64,000 nt of DNA. It comes from Amaurobius ferox (lineage: Eukaryota > Arthropoda > Arachnida > Araneae > Amaurobiidae). Position numbers and translations under genes: made by a program. The DNA lies in NCBI GenBank assembly GCA_951213105.1, contig OX578152.1, positions 73,733,680-73,797,679 on the forward strand. Reading direction: 5' to 3'. Positions 31,580-42,387 of the stretch are shown here, one piece after another (position 1 is the stretch's first letter; every line of letters begins with the position of its first letter). The notes beneath the pieces were generated by a model that was not told the DNA's origin, did no database searches, and was given only the letters and a program-made list of their open reading frames with translations.

Positions 31580-33520
31580 TTAAGAAAACCAAGGAAAATA
31601 ACAGAAATTCAAATATATTTTCAGTGTGAGATTCATAGTGGTACTAATTCTGCAATTCTAATCAAAATTTCATTTATTTTTTTTAATTTATAGACCGGCA
31701 TGTCATAGAATTTTTTTTTCATCTGCAGTTATTTGGGCAGCAATTACTTAAGCCCATAACGATTAACATTAATATATCTCCCTATAGACTATAAGATTAT
31801 GAAAACAAAAATAGAAATATATTCTGGAAGGGTGGGGAAGAGTACCGACTTTATATACCGATAATATTTAAATAATTTTTGTTTATTATAAATGTTTTCT
31901 TTAATTAATGTTAGTATTAATGTCCTTGGCATTTAAAGAAGCTAGCTGCTCTATATAAGCACAGAATACTATATTCAGAAGGTTCACTCCCATAGGAACC
32001 TATGGCAACATCGTTAACATAGGATTTCGCATAGACACTAGCGTTCGATGAGCCGACCATCCTCGACTGCTAGATTTGGCGACTATCGCTCAATTGGCGA
32101 TTTTATGTTAATGCGGCCAAAAAAAAAAAAAATAAATAAATACGGAACTGTACTTTTATAATTTTTTAAACTATAAACATGATCAGCATTTAAAAATACT
32201 TTTATCTGTAATATGTTTAACTTTAAATAAATAAACACAGATATATATATATTTAATTCATGCAATCATAAACTAAATAAAAAAATTGACGCATTGCATC
32301 ACTGTAAATCATTATACACCAAAAATTACAAGCTAACATACCCAAAAGACTAAAATATTATATAATATTTTCAGCCTAAAAAGTATACTAGCGTGTAGAT
32401 AGTTAAATTGCTTAGTTCTTAATTTATTCTGGGATGCTGTTATTATATATATATATATATATATATTTTTAAATACATTAATATTTTTATACTAAATATC
32501 AAATTTACATAAATGCATTATCAAAGGTGTCGAACTCAATCGTTAATTAGAAGGGGGGGGGGGGCATTATTTTCCACATTACGTCAGTTAGTAAAAAGCA
32601 TGTAAAATATATACACATCCAATATTATGTTCAACTTTCTCTAGAAAAAGCTATCTAAATATCAATTTTTATACATTTTATATAAATGCGGAAAAGGTTT
32701 TTTAACTAATAATGCCATTGTTTCTTAGAATTTAATCTAATGATAATACTGCACCAATTTCTTATGATGAACACGTGCATAGGATGAAATATGGGATAGA
32801 TAACACATAATGTTTTATTTAAATAAAAATAAATTACATACCTTTTAAACGTAATTCCTTTTCTTTTAGTAATCCATAAAATAGCAGCAAAAGTAACATG
32901 CGATGTGCAAGCGATGATAGAACAAAGTTCTAAGTTCCAAGTGTTTCGTTCAGTTCTAAATAGGGTTATATTAGCAGAACGTCTTGGCGAAAACCGTCAC
33001 AAACCATCGCCAAGCCTGCCAACCTTGATATTTTGGTTGGTGGTTGAGGGCGCTGAGGTCGAGTGAAATATCTGTATATGTTAATCTGTATATAAGAATG
33101 TAGTTAGTGGAAATAGGCAAGAATCTAGGATTATCTTCAGAACACGTTGACTAGCTTGAAGCATGAAAATCCACCGTATAAACTAGCTTCGCAAATGTTA
33201 ATTTAGAACAAACACACTTCACCGCAACTTTACTATTTTATAAAATATTATATATACTGAATATATTATATATACTTCTGCAGGGCTCGCCAGTTACATC
33301 GAAGTTTCGCATTCATACTGTGAAATAATTTTGTAACCCGTAAACGCAGTACGCTTTTACATTAAACATTTTAAACCAATTTTATTATTTGAATATTCCA
33401 CCATTTCTGAATGAAAGGCTAACATAAACTTGACAACATTTAAGCGTGTTGTTTGACAGGAGTGAGTTGGCATCATAAATCCCACACAATCTATTCCGAT
33501 ATGCTAAGGTAAACGGTTTT

Positions 33521-33682
33521 GGCGAAATTTACCCGTTTATGGGAATTTTAGGGATTTCAAGAAACAATAAATTACCAAGTAAAAATTGAATAACTAAAAA
33601 ACTGTAAATTCGAAGCAATTTGAAGTTAGACTCCACTTTATATAATACAGGAAATATATACAAATTGAACTGATATAAATAA
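33521..33682. other. Short unassigned spacer
   Basis: No feature recognised. Confidence 0.4.
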
Positions 33683-35035
33683 TAACAAGAACGATCAATC
33701 ATGCATAAAGCATTGATTATGAAACACTTTCCAACTTCAATGCAATGTTATTTAAACATCTCTAAAATGCGATACATTCCTCGGTAAAAATTTTAAAATT
33801 ATCCCAATAATACATTAATGTACTAAATTTGAAAACTTAAAACTTCACCGAAAAAAAAATGAACATTCAAATGACGGCATTGAAATATAAATTAACCTGG
33901 TTTAAACATCTCTAAAATGCTATAACATTCCTCGGTAATATTTTTAAACTTATTAACTTTTATTTGAACTTTATTTATTAAACTTTTATTTGAAAACTTC
34001 AGCGAAAACAAACGAACTTTTTCAAAGGAAGTCATCGAATTATAAAACGGCTGGCTCTTTTAAATAAAAGCCGCATTTCATTCATAAACATTTTTCCATT
34101 CATTACATTGATCGCAATACTATAATAATTAATTTTATTTAAAACTTAAAACCATGGAGATACAAGTAATTTAACTCTATGCTCAAAAAATCGTTTGCTT
34201 CTCTGTAAAATCAATGATTGTTTCATTCATATCAGCTATATAGCAGACTCCATGGGGTAAATAATTCTGCGTTATTAGTTTCAGTCTAAATATTACTGCA
34301 TTTCTTTACTGCGTTAAAGGAATGCAGTAATTCTTACACAACTCATTCTACGTATTTTGGTGTTTACCTTTTCCATAAGTGAAAAGTAGGCTTCGTTGTA
34401 GAAATAATCAAAATTGGATGATCATTTAAACTCAAATATATTGTAATTGCTTTGTTTCAGAACATTGATGCACAGAATTTAAGCAAAAATAAAACGGTTT
34501 TAGGACGGATACAACACTAAATATGAATTAAAAAGAACTTTTAAAATCACGATTTTGATACAAGATGGATGCCATATTTTATTTTGAAGTGGGTCACGTG
34601 ATATCTTCATATAATGGTCACGTGACCTCTTCATATAAAGGGTGTAATTATTATTTTAATTTTTATTTAGAAAAACTACTGAATATATTTTGCTGAAATT
34701 TTTTTATATATTTTATGGAACAATTTGAATATTTTATAAAACTTTCGAAGGAATTTGTGAATTTTAAGTTCGTTTAAAAAATGTTTGAAAAATTAGGTCC
34801 CATAGGGTTCAATGTATTTCATTTTTTCAACCCGGGTTCGATCCAAAACTAATTAGGTGATATTATTCATTTATATTCCCATAGGTCCCACAAACTGTCT
34901 GAACAACATACTAAAATTTCATTTTGATTCTTTGATAAAGTCATTTTTACAGCAGTTATCGTGCTAACGCACAGACAGACAGACGGAATTAACAAAGTAT
35001 TAAACACTTTTCAACTATATTGTAAAGTATTAAAA
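33683..35035 (+). mobile_element. Family D Helentron-like repeat, near-complete
   Basis: 'aacaagaacgatcaatcatg' palindrome start, subterminal 'aaacactttccaact', internal doubled 'tttaaacatctctaaaatgc' block, doubled 'ggtcacgtga' block near 34593 and 34618, GACA run (34974-34985), terminal hairpin 'aacacttttcaactatattg' closing in 'taaagtatt'. Confidence 0.65.
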
Positions 35036-35649
35036 AGAAAGAGATACAAATTAATGTGTAGGGAAAATTTAAGATTCTGCTCACATAATTTAGACTTTAT
35101 CTATTTATAAATCATTAAAAAAACTAACACTGCCTTGAAATGAGTATATCCCACCGTTGTGAAAGTATCAATTTTTATACAGAGTAATGTAAAATGATTG
35201 TCTATTAAATGTGTTTGCTTATTACTATTTTAATATATTACTTTATAAGTGGTTCTTAAATATTACATTTATACTAATTGTAATAATCAAGTGAAAATTT
35301 CATTTGAATAGCTTAATTTATTTTTTAATAATAATAGGCACTCTCTCACTTACACACATACATTGTCTCAAAAACATTCGATTTGTGTTCAGGCATATTT
35401 GTGTTCAGGCATGTTTAATTGACAAAATCTTGAATTATAACATTTACTGTGTCATGACATAATTTCTACATATATATGTCACGTTTTGTAGATTAATTCA
35501 GTGAAGATTTTCTTTACTTGTACTACATCCAATGTATTCATATTATGTAATTAGAATACAACTTTTTACATTAGCCGGGCTCTACGTCAGCTCTCCATCT
35601 CGTTCAAAGTCTCAAAGCATTGTGGTATTTACGTGCACGTTGCACTTAT
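35036..35649. other. Intron 2 sequence
   Basis: AT-rich, no gene or known repeat; 'ttgtgttcaggcat' is locally duplicated near 35390. Confidence 0.35.
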
Positions 35650-36137
35650 TACTTTCCTTATATGCATAGTATAATATATACATAGGAAAATATTGTGGAG
35701 GGGTCGGAAATTCGAATTCGAGTTTTCGACGGGAGAGCACTTTTCAAGTATCCCTGAGAACGAATCAAACGTTTTTAAAGTGATGTCTGTGTGTGTGAGA
35801 GAGAGAGAGAGGGAGGGAGATAGAGAGAGAGTGTGTGTGTGTGTGTGTGTCAGTAAGTCTGTGGTTACGATATCTCAATAAATTGAGCGATTTGAACGAA
35901 AAGTTTGTACACAAATTACAATCCGAAAATACTGGAATTCTATTGTTTTAAAACTCAATCGAATGTTCAGAACCCTCCTAAATTTCTAGTGAAATTTTGA
36001 AAAAATCATCAAAAAATTAAAACCTTTAAAGTTGTCACGCAAATAGTCATTTCTTATGTAATGTTTCCTTAGAAAACGATTGACATAAACTTTAGAACAC
36101 TAGCATGAACCGTTCTCAAGATATTGCGCATTTTTCA
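35650..36137 (-). mobile_element. Family B Helentron-like repeat, truncated
   Basis: Terminal hairpin (tactttccttatatgcatag / tatacataggaaa), 'cgaattcgagttttcgacgg', a GA then GT microsatellite (35793-35850), and the internal blocks up to 'gaaccgttctcaagatattg'. The rest of the family B body is missing. Confidence 0.65.
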
Positions 36138-36172
36138 GAAAGAGGAATATGGAGGTAACCACGCAAAATTTT

Positions 36173-37376
36173 AACAAAAAAGATCAATCATGCTTAAAGC
36201 ATTGATTATGAAACACTTTCCAACTTCAATGCAATTTTATTTAAAAAAGTCGAAAATGCAATACATTCCTCGGTAATATTTTAAAACTTATCACAATACT
36301 ACATTGATTTATTATATTTGAAAACTTAAACCTTCATTGAAAAAAATGAACTTCATTCAAATGACGGCATTGAAATATAAATTGCCTGGTTTAAATATCT
36401 CTAAATACCATACATTCCACGGTAATATTTTTAAAACTATCATAATACTACGATAATTATTATATTTGAAAACTTTATCTAAAACAACTGAAATAAATTC
36501 AAATGACGTCATATAAAAAATAACACGCCTGGATCTCTCTATAAAAGCAGGATTTCATTCATTTCATTCATCACAATACTATAATAATTTATTTTATTTA
36601 AAAATTAAGACCATGGAGCTACAATTCATAAACTCTATGCTTAAAACTTCATAAAAAAATATCGTCCTTCTGTTTATAAAATCAATTAATATTTCATTCA
36701 TATCAGCCATGCAGACTCCATGGACTGAATTATTTTGTGTTAAAGAAATACAGTAATTCTAATACAACTCATTCTACATATTTTGCTGTTTACATTTTAC
36801 ATAGGTGAAAAATAGGCTTAGTTGTAGAAATAATCAAATTTGAATGAGAATTTAAACTCAAATATATTGTCATTATGTTGTTTTAGTATGTAGATGCACA
36901 GAATTTAAGCAAAAATAAAGTAGTTTTAGGACGGATACAACACTAAATATGAATTAAAAAGAACTTTAAAAAATCACGATTTTGAAACAAGATGGATGCC
37001 ATATATCATTTTGAAGTGGGTCATGTGATCGTTTCATATCATGGTCACGTGATCGTTTCATATAAGATGTGTAATTATTATTTTAATTTTTATTTAAAAA
37101 ACTACTGAATATATTTCGCTGAATTTTTTTTTATATATTTCATGGAACAATTTGAATATTACCTAAAAATTTCGAAGCAATTTGTGAATTTTAAATCCGC
37201 TTAAAAAATGTTTGAAAAATTAGATCCCATAGGGCTCAATGTATTTCATTTTTTCAACCCGGGTTCAATCCAAAACTAATTGGGTGATATTATTCATTTA
37301 TATTCCCATAGGTCTGAACAACATACTAAAATTTCATTTTGATTAAGTCATTTTTACGGCAGTTATCATGCTAACG

Positions 37377-37410
<34 letters not shown>

Positions 37411-37460
37411 ATGAACAAAGTCATAAACACTTTTCAACTTTGTTGTAAAGTGTTAAAAAC
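36173..37460 (+). mobile_element. Family D Helentron-like repeat, near-complete
   Basis: Starts 'aacaaaaaagatcaatcatg', has the subterminal 'aaacactttccaact', the doubled internal blocks, a GACA run of about eight units (37377-37410) and a single terminal hairpin 'aacacttttcaactttgttg' / 'taaagtgttaaaaac'. It is the cleanest example of microsatellite followed by hairpin. Confidence 0.7.
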
Positions 37461-38040
37461 CGTTCTCATCAGGGCATGGGAACTATGCAGTCCTTACGGT
37501 TTCTATATTACAAAAATGTAACATAGATGCAGTTGCGGATGGGAAGATTAATCTTAAAAACATCTTATAGTCGCATAGTTATCGTAGAAATATCTTATAG
37601 TCGCATAGTTATCTTAGAACCATCTTAAAGATGCATGGTTATGATTATAGACCCATTCATGGCTGAGAGAGAAGAGAAATTCGAATGAGAAAGTTTACGT
37701 TGTGATTTTGATTAATGGCCAAATATGCTGTTGTAAATGAAAAGAAGGACTAAAGTATATTCGTGGGATAGAACTTAATATGATCACAATAAGCGTGTGA
37801 CATGAGACAGAAATTTGAAATAAGAATTGTGAAAGTAAATGGCACGTTAATTGAGGAAGCTTAAAATGTCTGTATATATTATGTATGTATGTATAGAAGG
37901 TTAAAATTATCAACGTTTCATTGAAAACTGTATTTTCCTGTAATACTCCAGATAATATATTCTAATTGAAGCTATATAATCGGAGCTGATGACTATTGAA
38001 GAGGGTTTAAAGATCATTCAATTAGAAACCGCTTTTAGTC
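37461..38040. other. Intron 2 sequence with a short tandem repeat
   Basis: Three imperfect 28-32 bp units, 'tcttatagtcgcatagttat', at about 37561-37640. A 72-codon minus frame (37695-37913) is unrecognised. Confidence 0.5.
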
Positions 38041-38640
38041 ATATGTTGGTACCGACAGTCGTAGTGGCATTCAGCATTTTGGCAATTGGTCTAGAGTTGG
38101 CTTGCAATCTTGAACAGTCTAAGACAACTTTCTTTACACCATGATGTGTATTTACAGAGCACCCTTTCCCATGTGGGACTAAGTGATAATGAAACTGTCG
38201 ATGCATTGGCAAAATAGTAAGCTACTACTCCTATGACCTCCAGTAATGACTTAACTTTTCTTGAAATCTTCTTAAGAAGGAAGGTTTTAAATCTTCATAC
38301 ATGAAGGTCCCCTCATGAGCATGATACGCACAGTTGAAGTAGACCGGGTGGTAGTCTCCCTTCCGGGAGCGACAGAAGTCTACAGACCACCATTTCCAGT
38401 TTTATTAGTGGACATATAAAGTGTCTTAAATTTAAACAAGGGCACGAGGTTTATACCGTTTGCTCCAAGTGTAATATTGAAAAGGCCTCCCCGCGGGTCA
38501 CCCCTTGTACTGTTTGGGGTTATCTAAAGATAATCTATACGAGAGTCCTTTATTGGTCCGTGATTTCTTGAGGATACGTGGACTTATGGACCTGGTCTAG
38601 CTCCTGGTTAAACCGGGTAGGATTAGTAGCAACCACAACA
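38041..38640 (+). pseudogene. Jockey-type LINE, RNase H and 3' end relic
   Basis: The frame at about 38110-38214 gives LHHDVYLQSTLSHVGLSDNE then TVDALAK, the C-terminal part of a retrotransposon RNase H, in which SHVG and the final D-A-L-A-K motif are typical. After frameshifts, 38397-38505 gives ISGHIKCLKFKQGHEVYTVC and SKCN, the cysteine-bearing tail seen in arthropod Jockey/R1-group ORF2 proteins. The 3' end runs into 'taggattagtagcaaccaca' and a CAA-rich end. No reverse transcriptase domain remains, so this is a 5'-truncated dead copy. Confidence 0.8.
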
Positions 38641-39340
38641 GCAAACATTTTATTATAAATCATCGGTGATCCTTAGTATCTTTTGTATGATAACTACGTA
38701 GGTGAACAAAATATTTTCGTCTGCTCGTCCTTTTATCCAAACATATGTCCATTGTCCTATATTTCTTTAGAAAAACCTTACATATATATTATTCGCATCT
38801 TCCCTATGAAGAAACAATAATGAACGTTTGCTTTAAAATATAGTTTCACTGTTTAATGACGAATGTATGAATTCTAAATACAATCATGTAACAAACATCA
38901 TTCTAGTTCGGCGTTAATTTTTACTTGGCATTATTAAATATACTGAAATCCCCGAAAGCGGTTTTAGTGCAGATAATTTATAAGTACGGATAAAACTGCT
39001 GCTAAAGCATAAAATTTAAATAACTTCATTAAAGCAGCATATAATAAAAAATTATTTAGTTAATAGTTTACTTTTATTTTATTTTAATATTTTATTATTT
39101 CTTATAATTTAATTTATTTTATTGTTTAATTTTATTTAAGAATTAGTTAATTAATTAGGTATTTTCTATTTACCCGAACCAGGCGATAATCGTTAAATAT
39201 GGTTTAAGTATGTTATTTATCTGTACAACATACGCTTTGAACATTATGTTCTTATGTTTGAAAATAAATAAAATTTCTATCTATATTTTATCAATATGTT
39301 TTTCGTATGTGATTTGGAGTTTCGATTCGTGATATTCTCC
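38641..39340. other. AT-rich intron sequence
   Basis: No gene recognised. 39050-39160 is almost pure A/T with 'ttattttattttaatatttt'. Confidence 0.4.
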
Positions 39341-39344
39341 ATTT

Positions 39345-40170
39345 CGAGCCTTGGGAAATATATGATTTTGAGCCCTGAGAAATATATGATTTCGAGTCCT
39401 GGGAAATATATGATATTCCAGCTCTGGGAAATATACGATTTCGAGCCGTGGGAAATATATGATTTCGAGTCCTGGGAAATGTATGATTTCGAGCCCTGGG
39501 AAATGCATAATTTCGAGCCCTGGGAGATGTATGATATCGAGCCCTGGGAAATGTATGATTTCGAGCCCTGGGAAATATATGATTTCGAGCCCTGGGAAAT
39601 GTACGATTTCGAGCCCTGGGAAATGTATGATTTCGAGCCCTGGGAAATGTATGATTTCGAGCCCTGGGAAATGTATGATTTCGAGCCCTGGGAAATGTAT
39701 GATTTCGAGCCCTGGGAAATATATGATTTCGAGCCCTGGGAAATGTACGATTTCGAGCCCTGGGAAATGTATGATTTCGAGCCCTGGGAAATGTATGATT
39801 TTGAGCCCTGGGAAATGTATGATTTCGAGCCCTGGTAAATGTATGATTTCGAGCCCTGGGAAATGTATGATTTCGAGCCCTGGGAAATATATGATTTCGA
39901 GCCCTGGGAAATGTACGATTTCGAGCCCTGGGAAATATATGATTTCGAGCCCTGGGAAATGTACGATTTCGAGCCCTGGGAAATGTATGATTGCGAGCCC
40001 TGGGAAATGTATGATTTTGAGCCCTGGGAAATGTACGATTTCGAGCCCTGGGAAATATAATTTCGATTCCTGGGAAATATATGATTTCCAGCCCTGGGAA
40101 ATATACGATTTCGTGCCCTGGGAAATATATGATTTCAAGCCCTGGGAAATATATGATTTCGAGCCCTGGG
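39345..40170. repeat. 24-bp minisatellite, about 34 copies
   Basis: Unit gggaaatgtatgatttcgag + ccct. Because 24 is a multiple of three and no unit creates a stop, long open frames run through it on both strands (285 codons on the minus strand, 240 and 180 on the plus). They give HFPGLEII, CMISSPGK and MYDFEPWE repeats. No initiation context, splice signal or flanking domain supports translation. Variants atatga and gtacga recur side by side (about 39573/39597, 39719/39745, 39887/39913, 39936/39961), which indicates a higher-order pattern. It lies 0.7 kb before exon 3. Confidence 0.95.
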
Positions 40171-40882
40171 AATTTTTATAGCGAGGAAGAGAAGATCCTA
40201 TTTAGGAACTGACAACTGACATGGCACTTTCCGTACAAGTGTTGGTATGCGCATCACGCACCAAGAACATTGAGGTCTGGGTTCTGGAGGGGGTCTTAAT
40301 GAGGTATCCATGAAAGCATCGGTAAACGAAGAATTGTACGAATAAATTTAACAGAGTTTTTAGAAGCAATTGTTTGTGTCCCAACCATTGGAATATGAGT
40401 CGCTGCAGATGACAAGCACTATAAGCCCATTCCACCCCAAACATTGTTTGAGAAAATACGACATGACTTCAACTGCCTTATTTTTTCTCGATTGCGCCCT
40501 GCAGAAACGTACTTAAAAACATGCTGCTTCTCATTAAACGTTAATTGAGAAGAAAATGTGAAATGTGACTTTACCTTCTTCGAAAACTACCAATTTATCA
40601 CAGCAGCACGCACGACTTGGCTACATTTCTCAGGGAAAAAACTATCAACGACGGACAGTAATAAGCACGTCCTTATTGGACGACGCACAGTGTACGAATG
40701 AAGAGTTTCAGAGAGTGCCAGCTGACTTCAGTGCCTCCATATGGGAAATAGACCCCTTACCCTGTTCTACTCTGGTTCCCCATTCCGACCTAGTCTCATC
40801 TACTTGGCATATAATTTCTGACTGAGTTTTAATTTTTTTTCATCCAGTCTCTAGTTTAAAATCGATAATGTATCTTTTTCAG
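40171..40882. other. End of intron 2
   Basis: Less AT-rich than average. An 80-codon minus frame (40202-40444) and an 86-codon plus frame (40565-40825) are present but unrecognised. The latter ends close to the acceptor (tatctttttcag, 40882) but is in a different frame from exon 3. Confidence 0.4.
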
Positions 40883-41122
40883 TGTGTGGTGACATCGAGA
40901 GCCTTGATCTCCTCCTAAGTCAAGGAGCTAATCCGTCCACCCCAGACATTCTAGGCGCCTATCCAATCCACTACGCTGCCCAGATGTGCGGAACAAATAA
41001 CCTGAACGGAAAGGACCCTGAAACCGGGCTGAATACTCTCAGGAAGTTGGTGCAGAGAGGTGCATCCATTCAGTGCAGAGATCGCGACGGAAGAGAACCC
41101 CTGCTGTGGGCTGCAAGTGCAG
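40883..41122 (+). CDS. Inversin-like ankyrin-repeat protein, exon 3 of 5 visible
   Basis: 240-nt exon between TATCTTTTTCAG and GTGCAG|GTAAGA. The first two bases complete a valine codon with exon 2, and the exon ends with one base (phase 1). It encodes CGDIESLDLLLSQGANPSTP (rest of the repeat begun in exon 2), DILGAYPIHYAAQMCG, a roughly 15-residue insert with GKDPETG, then LNTLRKLVQRGASIQCRDRD and GREPLLWAASAG. The insert between repeats (TNNLNGKDPETG) is unusual for canonical 33-residue repeats and may be a family hallmark. The frame stays open only across the exon. Confidence 0.95.
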
Positions 41123-41734
41123 GTAAGATACAAAAAAAGTTATAATTTTACCTTACCTGCAATACATATTAAACAATTGTCTTAGTTGTACATAGTTGTT
41201 CCTCTGGTTTCCCTCGAATCTTGACGTTTGCACAATTCGAGCATTATGACTCTTCTGCTGAATCTAAACTCACGAAAACATCACATCAGGGTAACATCAT
41301 TCAAATTTTCAAATTAACTCCAACTAAAAGGAGCTACGTGTGATTTGAAAGAGGATTAGTATACTTCAGGAAATATCCTTCCTCTCTCCCTTGACCTGAA
41401 ATTACAGCTCGAGTCCTCCGTTAATAAAAAAAACCCTCCATTTTAGAGTTCTTTTTTCTCCGATGTTACCGCACCAAATGCATTTATTTTTTGTTTTATT
41501 TTTCTCAACATTGTGACCATATTACAGAGAAAAAAAGAATCAACAACTTCTTTGAGGGCTGAGCTAAAAACCCCTAGAAATCGAGGTTGTCAAATAAAGT
41601 GTATTATACACTTGCCAGCTACGAATTCAGGCATGACGACTTCGCCAGACGGTACTCTGCCATGTTCCTAAAATTTCCTCTCTGAATTGTCCATATCTAG
41701 TTAGCTTTGTATACGCTCTTTACCAACTTTAGAG
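41123..41734. other. Start of intron 3
   Basis: No gene or repeat recognised before the SINE. Confidence 0.4.
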
Positions 41735-41746
41735 TACTTACTTTAG

Positions 41747-42027
41747 GGGGGGGGGACATCCCAGTATTTTGGTTGAAGCGATTGCACTCGGACGACCCAA
41801 GCTGGATTCTCGGCACTGCCTAAACTGCCCTTGTGTTGACGCTAAATACGGGCACGTTAAATATGTAGATCCATAAGTCCTTCCAAGAGGTTGGTGGTAG
41901 GGGTTGGAGAGTACGGTCCCTGCGAATGTGGCACCCATTAGATTCCGGTCTAAATTGAGTGGCACTTCCCGACCGTTCAAACAGATACCTTACACCTTCG
42001 GGTAGGTCTGTCAAGGTCGCAGAAAAA
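41747..42027 (+). mobile_element. SINE, diverged full-length copy
   Basis: tRNA-derived head degraded ('gcgattgcactcggacgacc'), body 'aagtccttccaagaggttgg' and 'ggtctaaattgagtggcact', tail 'cccgaccgttcaaacag' with 'taccttacaccttcgggtag'. Flanked by an imperfect duplication, tacttactttag (41735-41746) and tacctactttag (42028-42039). The tail stem is damaged, unlike in the other copies. Confidence 0.8.
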
Positions 42028-42043
42028 TACCTACTTTAGAGTT

Positions 42044-42100
42044 AAAGACCCAGACCGTCCGACTCATCCGAAGACTTGAGCAACTATTTGGACGGCCGGG
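42044..42100 (-). mobile_element. Hairpin mini-element 1
   Basis: 57-bp insert between identical 13-bp repeats, ctactttagagtt, at 42031-42043 and 42101-42113. Read on the minus strand: cccggccgtcc, loop, 'cttcggatgagtc', ggacgg, tctgggtcttt. The stem is ccgtcc (42055-42060) with ggacgg (42090-42095). This is the same layout as the last 60 bp of the SINE, without the SINE body. Confidence 0.8.
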
Positions 42101-42113
42101 CTACTTTAGAGTT

Positions 42114-42174
42114 GAAGACCCAGACCGACCGGCTCGTCAGCAAGGACATGAGCAACCGATTAGTCGGCCGGTGG
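42114..42174 (-). mobile_element. Hairpin mini-element 2
   Basis: 61-bp insert adjacent to mini-element 1, between ctactttagagtt at 42101-42113 and 42175-42187. The stem is ccgac (42125-42129) with gtcgg (42163-42167). Compared with element 1, the T:A pair has become A:T with both partners changed. The loop keeps 'ggttgctcatgtc' (sense), close to 'agttgctcaagtc' of element 1. Confidence 0.8.
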
Positions 42175-42193
42175 CTACTTTAGAGTTGTCGTA

Positions 42194-42320
42194 ACTCAAC
42201 AAATAATAGATTTATTGAATAGAAACTCAACAAATAATAGACTCAACATATAATAGACTCAACGAATATTAGACTCAACAAGTAATAGATTCAACAAATA
42301 ATAGATTCAACAAATAATAG
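42194..42320. repeat. 16-17 bp tandem repeat
   Basis: About seven units of 'actcaacaaataatag' with small changes (attcaac, aacgaatattag). Confidence 0.85.
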
Positions 42321-42387
42321 CTTCTTGTGGATTGTTATTTGGATTATTTTAATTCTAAAGTTAATACTCTTATGCAATACTAGCAGC

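Larger units (their letters stand above)
27113..33520. repeat. Tandem units of about 1.1 kb (family H), interrupted
   Basis: The unit start 'cagggctcgccagtt' with 'gcattcatactgtgaaataa' recurs at about 27127, 28207 (diverged) and 33283. The shared order is: start block, 'cgatatgctaaggtaaac', 'tttccgcatgtg', 'ccaaggaaaat', 'accttatataccaataatat', 'gttgactagc', then the next start. Unit 1 spans about 27113-28190. Unit 2 is split by a family B copy (28560-29487), extra sequence and a piggyBac (29827-31579), and ends near 33250. A third unit starts there and stops at about 33520. Between about 31980 and 33050 unit 2 also holds unmatched AT-rich sequence, including an AT run at 32440-32465. Confidence 0.7.

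Noticed and set aside
39281..40181. Long open frames (285, 240 and 180 codons) with octapeptide repeats
   Set aside because: They are forced by the 24-bp repeat unit, occur on both strands at once and have no start, splice or domain context.
42114..42174. Hammerhead ribozyme core in a mini-element ('ctgacgag')
   Set aside because: The matching GAAA and cleavage-site parts are not in the right order or spacing, and other mini-elements lack the motif.
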